A stretch of 51,398 nucleotides of DNA from the NCBI RefSeq assembly GCF_003987175.1, contig NZ_PIPM01000013.1, forward strand, positions 1 through 51,398, in the 5' to 3' direction. The translations under genes and the position numbers were made by a program. Below, one piece after another: positions 45,723 through 51,398 of this stretch (position 1 is its first letter; each line of letters begins with the position of its first letter). The DNA is from Aliidiomarina sanyensis (GTDB taxonomy: Bacteria; Pseudomonadota; Gammaproteobacteria; Enterobacterales; Alteromonadaceae). The notes beneath the pieces were generated by a model, which worked only from the letters and a program-made list of their open reading frames with translations, was not told the origin of the DNA and searched no databases.

Positions 45723-47492
45723 CTAGCCTCCAATCCGGCGACGTAAGCTATCACGCAAGCGGTCTTCAAGCTGCTCACCAAGGCTCAAGTCATCCGCTTC
45801 AATGCTCAACAAATCAGCCAACAGGGCGTTCTGATCACGTGCTTGATCACGCAAGCCAGTGAATTGCTGCAAGCGAGGTTCCCAAGTGCTTGTGATGCTC
45901 TGAACCCGCGCATCAAGGTCAGAACGGATGGACGCCAAATGAGTATCGGCCTCTTGACGCAATGCGGTGGTAAGTAACTGTTGCAACTGATTATCGAGAT
46001 CAGAGCGCAGGCGAATGCCCGGTTGCGAAAACGGGCCATCTAAACTGACGTTCATATCAAACGCGTTCACTTGAGATATCACATCGCTCAAAATTTGCGC
46101 CCAACGTGCCTCGCCGTCTAAGCGCATATCCACTTCAGACATACGAATGAGACCACGCCCATCAATTCGGCCTTCTTGAATCCCAACGCGCCCTTCAGAG
46201 TTCATCGCGGCCGATAGTAAGCGTGCACTTACGCCCTGTTGGTCAAGCAGACCCTGCTCTGGGAGATTCACGCCGCGTACACGCCAGTCTTGTCGGCCTG
46301 AGAATCCGCGAAGCTCTGATAGTCGGAACTCTCCGTCGAAATAAAGCTCACTCCACCAATCGCTCGCAGTGGAATTCAAAATGAAAGTCGTTGGATTCCC
46401 ACCTATGCGGTCATGCTGCCATGTGATGTTTTGCCAATCCGATGTAACGGTGGTATCCAAAAAGTGAATGCTGATTCCGGCTTGTTCAATCAGGAATGTA
46501 GGGCGTTGTTCACGATCGAAATCAATAAACCGACCCACCCACCGGCTCGGCCGCGTTTCTTGCTCTTCGGCTCGGGCTAGCATCGGGCCAATCACATCGA
46601 AGGCCATAAATGCGTAACGGCTCCACTGCTCGACGCGCGGCCCGAATAAAATTCCACTTAACTCAGAGATACTCTCTTGATCAAATGACAACAACTGCCG
46701 GATCCGCGCTAAATCTTGCGCTGGAGCCTCGCGCAGCGCTTCGAGATCCGTGCGTAATACACGAACAGCCTCTTCACTCACATCGACGAACTGACGAACT
46801 AACTCACGGTCCGCTCGTACATCGGTTTTTAACGCTTCCAAACGTTGACGCAACTCAAGTAACTCTTGTGGCGTGCGTGGTCGTGCTTCAGTAATTTCTT
46901 GCATACGTGTCCGGTACGCTTCAATCCGCTCGCGAGGCGGAAGCTGCTCGCGCGCCTGCTCGACTTGCGTGCGCTGCGCTGTGAAATCTGCCTCAATGCG
47001 TTCCACCAGTGCAGGTGTTCGAATGTCACTGCGCGCCAGCACTTGATCGACCGAGGGAATATCGATCTCAAGATCGGCTAGCATTTGACGCCAATCCATG
47101 GGTTCACGCTCGCTTTGATAGTCCGCACGAACACGACCTGGACGGGCTCGTTCCACACCCATAGCGACATCACGTACGTTTAGCTCAGTGATATGAATTC
47201 GACCAATCACCGCATCCCAAAAACGAATCTGTGCTTGCGCGCGGGATGCTTGGAACCGATTCAGCTCCGGCTGATCTGGATCAGTCACCTGAATCTCGGA
47301 AAGCTCAATGCCAAACGGATTCCAATGCACCTGCGCCCGGGCAATGTTTACTTCCGCGCCATTGGCTCGCGTCAGGCCATACTCGAGTCCACCTTTCAAA
47401 AGTGGTCCTGCAAACACACGAATTAACACCGCTAGACCAATGACAACGACAAAAAAGAGAATCAGGCCAGGCCAACGAATCACATTTTTCAT
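45723..47492 (-). CDS. TIGR03545-like conserved protein
   Basis: Function unknown. The 589-residue product has an N-terminal membrane helix (about 8-28), then AsmA-like text (NGAEVNIARAQVHWNPFGIELSEIQV in parts), a long helical coiled coil (about 150-280) and a C-terminal domain with alternating strands (INSEGRVGIQEG-like) and a last helical part. Together with the next gene, 2 bp upstream in transcription order, it forms a tandem pair known from TIGR03545/TIGR03546 families. The AsmA resemblance suggests a role at the inner face of the envelope, but this is only inferred. Confidence 0.78.
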   Translation of the reverse strand: MKNVIRWPGLILFFVVVIGLAVLIRVFAGPLLKGGLEYGLTRANGAEVNIARAQVHWNPFGIELSEIQVTDPDQPELNRFQASRAQAQIRFWDAVIGRIHITELNVRDVAMGVERARPGRVRADYQSEREPMDWRQMLADLEIDIPSVDQVLARSDIRTPALVERIEADFTAQRTQVEQAREQLPPRERIEAYRTRMQEITEARPRTPQELLELRQRLEALKTDVRADRELVRQFVDVSEEAVRVLRTDLEALREAPAQDLARIRQLLSFDQESISELSGILFGPRVEQWSRYAFMAFDVIGPMLARAEEQETRPSRWVGRFIDFDREQRPTFLIEQAGISIHFLDTTVTSDWQNITWQHDRIGGNPTTFILNSTASDWWSELYFDGEFRLSELRGFSGRQDWRVRGVNLPEQGLLDQQGVSARLLSAAMNSEGRVGIQEGRIDGRGLIRMSEVDMRLDGEARWAQILSDVISQVNAFDMNVSLDGPFSQPGIRLRSDLDNQLQQLLTTALRQEADTHLASIRSDLDARVQSITSTWEPRLQQFTGLRDQARDQNALLADLLSIEADDLSLGEQLEDRLRDSLRRRIGG

Positions 47493-47494
47493 AG

Positions 47495-48013
47495 TTAGCT
47501 CCCCCGTAAGCCACTGATTCTCTGGTAGGTCGAAAAGAATTTCGTGCTTTTCACGATTTGCACAATCTTCAATTGATTAAACCGTGCCATCACCCGATGA
47601 CGATACAGAACAATCAGACGGTGACTTGCAAACAGCCAAATAGGTGCGAACAGCACACAAAACACAAAGCTACCGAGCGTAATGGTGTGGTTGTATTGGA
47701 ATAAACGTGCCAAGGGGTTTTCATATAGCGCGACCCATAACCCTTCTAGCGCACCGGTGGTCAGAAGACTTTCACCTAAGTAATCGAAAATCGGATCCAA
47801 AAGATAGGCGAGTCCGGAGAAGAACACGAACGCGAGTAGGAACGCAGAAAAATTAATGCGAAAGGCTAACGCAAAAAACAGAATAAATAGGTTGTGAAGG
47901 CTCCAAAGCGGCGTAAGCCCCATAAACATGCCGAGCACAAAGGCCCATGCAATTGCCCATGGGCTTGTCTCGGCATTCAGCGCTTTGAGTAATCGCGCGA
48001 GCATCGTCAACAT
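47495..48013 (-). CDS. TIGR03546-like membrane protein (DUF2062-like)
   Basis: The 172-residue product has a short amphipathic start followed by WAFVLGMFMGLTPLWSLHNLF, which resembles the DUF2062 signature, and three or four membrane helices. The C-terminal tail is basic. It is separated from the TIGR03545-like gene by 2 bp, so translation is probably coupled. Function unknown. Confidence 0.78.
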   Translation of the reverse strand: MLTMLARLLKALNAETSPWAIAWAFVLGMFMGLTPLWSLHNLFILFFALAFRINFSAFLLAFVFFSGLAYLLDPIFDYLGESLLTTGALEGLWVALYENPLARLFQYNHTITLGSFVFCVLFAPIWLFASHRLIVLYRHRVMARFNQLKIVQIVKSTKFFSTYQRISGLRGS

Positions 48014-48050
48014 GCGCTTCTCCTTATATGATCAGATGCTTTATCAGAGC

Positions 48051-49136
48051 TTAAAGCTTAGCACCGAGTTCCTTGGCACGCGCTGCGGTTTGCTCACTTT
48101 TTTCAGAACTTCCAGCATGAAAGCCTTGTAGGTGCTGTTCAAGCAATGAGATGAGTGCCGAGATATGTTCCTCATCCGAATTGAGGCACGGAATATACTC
48201 ATAACGCTCACCGCCAGCTTCCATAAAGTATTCGCAGTTTTCCTCACCAATCTCCTCAATCGTCTCGAGGCAGTCTGACGAGAAACCTGGACACACCACC
48301 TGCAAGGACTTCACGCCTTGGCCAGGTAGAGCTTTAAGCGTCTCATCTGTATATGGTTTGAGCCACTCCTCACGTCCAAAACGCGATTGGAATGTGGTCA
48401 TATATGCATCCTTCTCAAGACCGAGCGCTTCAGCCACCAGGCGCGTGGTTTTGTAGCAGTGACAATGATAGGGGTCACCATTGAGCAAATAGCGTTTAGG
48501 AATTCCGTGATAAGAAAAAATAAGTTTGTCCGCCCGCCCATGCGTTTCCCAGTGCGCCTTTATCTTATTCGCCACAGCTTGAATATATTCAGGTTGATCG
48601 TGGTAGCAGGAAATAAAGCGAAAATCAGGCAACCAACGGCGACGAGTAAAGTCGTGCGCGATCGCATCAAAGGTGGAGCCAGAGGTCGATGCGGAGTACT
48701 GCGGATACAACGGTAACACCACTAATTTGGTGACGCCCTGTTGCATTAGCTTTTCCAAAGCGCTCGAAATGGAAGGATTTCCGTAACGCATCCCAAACTC
48801 GACAACAATATCCTCACCCCAGGTCTTCTTTAATTGGCTGCGAACCGCATCAGTCTGCTGCTGCGTGTGAAGCAAAAGAGGTGAACCTTCATCGGTCCAA
48901 ACCGTTTTGTACGCTTCTGCTGAGCGACGGGGACGGATACGCAAGATAACCCCATGCAAGATGACTTTCCACAGCAGTTTCGGCACCTCCACAACGCGCG
49001 GATCGGAGAGGAATTCCGCTAAATAAGTACGCAGCGCTTTGGGTGTCGGCGCATCAGGTGTGCCTAAGTTTGTCAATAAGACACCAACTTTTGGAACCTG
49101 TGCGTGTGTAAACGATGGAGACCCTTGAAATTTCAT
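48051..49136 (-). CDS. hemH: Ferrochelatase
   Basis: Inserts Fe(II) into protoporphyrin IX. The 361-residue product has GVLLTNLGTPDAP, the catalytic His in LIFSYHGIPKRYL (about residue 210), FQSRFGREEWLKPYTD and VVCPGFSSDCLETIEEIGEE with the late Glu pair. The C-terminal 30 residues form a helical tail beyond the core. It is divergent from the RimK-like gene; the gap is 103 bp. Confidence 0.97.
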   Translation of the reverse strand: MKFQGSPSFTHAQVPKVGVLLTNLGTPDAPTPKALRTYLAEFLSDPRVVEVPKLLWKVILHGVILRIRPRRSAEAYKTVWTDEGSPLLLHTQQQTDAVRSQLKKTWGEDIVVEFGMRYGNPSISSALEKLMQQGVTKLVVLPLYPQYSASTSGSTFDAIAHDFTRRRWLPDFRFISCYHDQPEYIQAVANKIKAHWETHGRADKLIFSYHGIPKRYLLNGDPYHCHCYKTTRLVAEALGLEKDAYMTTFQSRFGREEWLKPYTDETLKALPGQGVKSLQVVCPGFSSDCLETIEEIGEENCEYFMEAGGERYEYIPCLNSDEEHISALISLLEQHLQGFHAGSSEKSEQTAARAKELGAKL

Positions 49137-49239
49137 ACTATATTTTCCTTTGCTAGCGCTTGATTATTACACGCATTTCAGCGATAAAGCCGACGCGACC
49201 GGCGCGGTAATCCGGACCACAAAAATCACAAGGTTACTT

Positions 49240-50703
49240 ATGCACAATGCACCCCTGATCATTCTCGACGACTTGAGCGATTGGCAGCCCTATCACCCAA
49301 GCCAAGCCATTATCAGCGCTGCTGATTATATCCAAAATATCAGTAAACACCGTGGCCCAATTATCAACTTGTGTGGTGATTTATCCTATTTGTCGACCGG
49401 CTACTACGTGTCTTTGCTGGCAGAAGCCCGTGGTCAGCGCGCATTGCCGTCTGTCTCGGCCATCAACGATCTCGCGAATCTATCGCATTATCAACTATTT
49501 CTAAATGATCAGACAAAACTACTGAATCGTTTCGTGGCCCAGCATCAGCCAGAAAGTCCCAAACACATTCGGTTGCTGATCTGCTTTGGCAAAACAAGCT
49601 TTCCAGAACTGGAAGACCTTGCGCGTCAATTATTTGAAGCCTACCCGTGCCCTATTCTCGAAGTGGAGTTTTCACTTGAAGGTCGGTGGCATCTGAATGC
49701 TATACGTAATCGGGCTCTTTCAGATCTCAATGATAACGAGCAAACTTTGTTTGGTGAGTCTTTGGAGTACTTTAGCAAGCGAGTCTGGCGCAAAGCACGC
49801 AGTCGCAAAGAGTACCGGTATGATCTCGCCATTTTGCATGATCCCGAGGAGCGTATTCCAACCAGCGACAAGAAAGCCCTACAGAAATTTATCCGGGCCG
49901 CCCGCGAGAATGACATTGATGCAGAGCTAATCACAAAAGCAGACTTCAACCGCCTGCTAGAGTTTGATGCATTGTTCATTCGTGAAACTACGCGCATTAA
50001 CCACTACACCTACCATTTTGCGAAAAAAGCAGAAGCCAACGGCCTTGTCGTTATTGATCATCCTGACTCTATTTTGCGCTGTGCCAACAAAGTATTTCTC
50101 AACGAGATGCTCGAGAAGAACAAAATCCCTCAGCCCCGCACCGAGCTTTTGGTCATGGGCGATCGAATTGACTTCACGGCAATCGGCGAGCGTTTTGGCT
50201 ACCCAGTTGTCCTAAAGATTCCTGATGGTTCTTTCTCAATTGGGGTCGAGAAAGCAAAGAACGAAGAAGAATTTCGGAAAGTGGCCAAAGAACTATTCAA
50301 GATGTCGACGATCTTGTTGGTACAGGAATTCCTGCCCACAGACTTCGATTGGCGGATTGGTGTGCTAAACAATCGGGCGATCTACGCTTGTAAATACTTC
50401 ATGGCCCGAAATCACTGGCAAATATACAACCACAGTAGCGAGACCACCCGCGGGAAGAGTGGTTCGTTTGAATGTCTTGGTGTTCATCAAGTTCCCAAAG
50501 AAGTCATTAAGGTTGCATTGCAAGCCACTCGACTTGTTGGCGATGGCCTATACGGAGTCGATATTAAAGATACGGCGAAGGGGCCTGTCATCATTGAAAT
50601 CAACGACAACCCTTCCATTGATAGCGCCGTAGAAGACCTTTACCTTGGTGATGAGCTGTATCGAATCATCATGGCGGACTTTGTGCGACGGATGGACGAT
50701 TAA
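49240..50703 (+). CDS. RimK-like ATP-grasp ligase with N-terminal RLAN-type domain
   Basis: Predicted ATP-dependent carboxylate-amine ligase. The 487-residue product has an N-terminal domain of about 200 residues (LCGDLSYLSTGYYVSLLAEARGQRALPS in parts, like the RLAN domain of RimK-like ligases) and a C-terminal ATP-grasp (about 285-480) with CANKVFLNEMLEKNKIPQPRT, the phosphate-binding KIPDGSFSIGVEK, VQEFLPTDFDWRIGVL and the Mg-binding IIEINDNPSIDSAVED. ATG at 49240 has AAGG seven bases upstream. It overlaps the next gene by one base. The substrate is unknown; RimK itself adds glutamate to ribosomal protein S6. Confidence 0.88.
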   Translation: MHNAPLIILDDLSDWQPYHPSQAIISAADYIQNISKHRGPIINLCGDLSYLSTGYYVSLLAEARGQRALPSVSAINDLANLSHYQLFLNDQTKLLNRFVAQHQPESPKHIRLLICFGKTSFPELEDLARQLFEAYPCPILEVEFSLEGRWHLNAIRNRALSDLNDNEQTLFGESLEYFSKRVWRKARSRKEYRYDLAILHDPEERIPTSDKKALQKFIRAARENDIDAELITKADFNRLLEFDALFIRETTRINHYTYHFAKKAEANGLVVIDHPDSILRCANKVFLNEMLEKNKIPQPRTELLVMGDRIDFTAIGERFGYPVVLKIPDGSFSIGVEKAKNEEEFRKVAKELFKMSTILLVQEFLPTDFDWRIGVLNNRAIYACKYFMARNHWQIYNHSSETTRGKSGSFECLGVHQVPKEVIKVALQATRLVGDGLYGVDIKDTAKGPVIIEINDNPSIDSAVEDLYLGDELYRIIMADFVRRMDD

Positions 50704-51152
50704 TGGCTCTACTCGTGCGGCGCGCACAGCGTGAGGATGCCCGAACGCTTGCTGCGCTTGAAGCGCGTTGCTTCACTTATGACCGAATTGGCCTGACATC
50801 CTTTCAGCGATTTGTGCGCAGGGAAAGCTCTCGCGTATGGGTCGCAGTGCTCGACGGGGTCATCGTAGGCTACTGCATCATCCTGACTCGTAAAAACAGT
50901 CAAAGCTGGCGCTTATATTCCCTTGCTACCGCGCCGGAGGCTCGTGGCAAGGGGGTGGCTCGTGCCCTAATGGAAGCCATTGAAACACAAGCAGTCATTG
51001 AGCATGCGCAAAGAGTTCGGCTCGAAGTGAAAGTGGATAACCAAGCCGCCATAGACCTGTATCGAAAATTAGATTTTGAGGTCATCGACCTCTTGCCTGC
51101 TTACTACGATGATGGGACCGATGGTTACCGCCTGCAACGAACCCTCGCATGA
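50703..51152 (+). CDS. GNAT-family N-acetyltransferase coupled to the RimK-like ligase
   Basis: The 149-residue product is a single GNAT domain. The acetyl-CoA motif is RLYSLATAPEARGKGVARAL, followed by VKVDNQAAIDLYRKLDFEVID. Its ATG overlaps the ligase stop codon (TAATG), so the proteins are made together. Within the amidoligase literature, GNAT and RimK-like genes or fusions make acetylated peptides; RimI-like protein acetylation is an alternative. Acceptor unknown. Confidence 0.9.
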   Translation: MALLVRRAQREDARTLAALEARCFTYDRIGLTSFQRFVRRESSRVWVAVLDGVIVGYCIILTRKNSQSWRLYSLATAPEARGKGVARALMEAIETQAVIEHAQRVRLEVKVDNQAAIDLYRKLDFEVIDLLPAYYDDGTDGYRLQRTLA

Positions 51153-51202
51153 TGTCAAAGCGGACGTATTATCTCCCACTCGCAGGAGATTCTAATTCAA
51201 TC

Positions 51203-51398
51203 TGTCCCAATTTAGGGGAAGTGGACACATTGACCGCTTGAATCTACAATAGCCTTAAGATGCGATGACGCTGATCCGTACCACTAAAAGTGGACACTTT
51301 GCTAAGCACTATTTTTTAATTCAAAGTTCTCTGGGCTGAGATAGCCAATAGCACTATGCCTTCTTGTCTTGTTGTAATCAACTTCGATGTACTCAAAG
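51203..51398. mobile_element. End of an IS3-family insertion sequence, cut by the window edge
   Basis: A transposase C-terminus on the minus strand is followed by AAGTGGACAC at 51288-51297 and again at 51219-51228, plus CCACT-AAA-AGTGG at 51281-51293. One of these is probably the terminal repeat; two copies 69 bp apart could be a second IS end or a nested remnant. The true end cannot be set without the rest of the element. Confidence 0.5.
51302..51398 (-). CDS. IS3-family transposase, C-terminal fragment
   Basis: Partial; continues past the right edge. The translated end reads [20 protein letters not shown] then [11 protein letters not shown] and stop, the conserved tail of the DDE transposase OrfB of IS3 elements. 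Only about 31 residues are visible, so the group cannot be named. Confidence 0.8.
   Translation of the reverse strand, partial: FEYIEVDYNKTRRHSAIGYLSPENFELKNSA

Overview
The window is 51.4 kb of gammaproteobacterial chromosome at moderate GC. Gene order and protein forms (very long PstA and PstC, a TIGR03545/TIGR03546-type pair, ygfB-pepP-ubiH-ubiI, 6S RNA beside zapA) suggest a marine Alteromonadales-type bacterium, most likely Idiomarinaceae. That placement is inferred from layout and family knowledge, not from a search. Nearly all of it is housekeeping DNA, with small accessory patches at both edges and one inserted patch near 11.6-13.9 kb.

Region 1 (0-17 kb): an unrecognised lipoprotein-like ORF; gcvT-gcvH-gcvP (glycine cleavage, minus strand) with a divergent LysR gene; ubiI, ubiH, pepP and ygfB (ubiquinone hydroxylases, proline aminopeptidase, UPF0149); then divergent zapA and 6S RNA; an inserted group of two small lipoprotein genes and an exported amidohydrolase; then ygfA/fau, rpiA, serA and a small secreted protein. 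Apart from the insertions this is the E. coli serA-rpiA-ygfA-ssrS-zapA/ygfB-pepP-ubiH-ubiI-gcvTHP neighbourhood.

Region 2 (17-29 kb): a compact phosphate-starvation locus on the minus strand: porin, phoB, phoR, pstS, pstC, pstA, pstB, phoU. Pho-box direct repeats with 11-bp period lie upstream of pstS, phoB and the porin. PhoR/PhoB sense and respond, PstSCAB imports phosphate, PhoU links transport to PhoR, and the porin probably admits anions through the outer membrane. A membrane histidine kinase without an adjacent response regulator is divergent from the porin.

Region 3 (29-45 kb): rdgC-srmB; a VanZ-like protein and thiI on the minus strand; xseB-ispA-dxs (exonuclease VII small subunit and isoprenoid precursors); pgpA-thiL-nusB-ribH; yaaA, a DUF3014 protein and a PlsC-like acyltransferase; yajC-secD-secF. 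This mirrors the E. coli minute-9 block.

Region 4 (45-51.4 kb): a TRIC/UPF0126 membrane protein, the TIGR03545/TIGR03546-like pair, hemH, an RLAN/ATP-grasp RimK-like ligase translationally coupled to a GNAT acetyltransferase, and the end of an IS3-family element cut by the window edge.

No clear new defence, CRISPR or prophage system is present. The least explained items are the RimK-like/GNAT pair, the three genes between 6S RNA and ygfA, a perfect palindrome in the zapA promoter spacer, and the leftmost ORF, whose secretion signal looks damaged.
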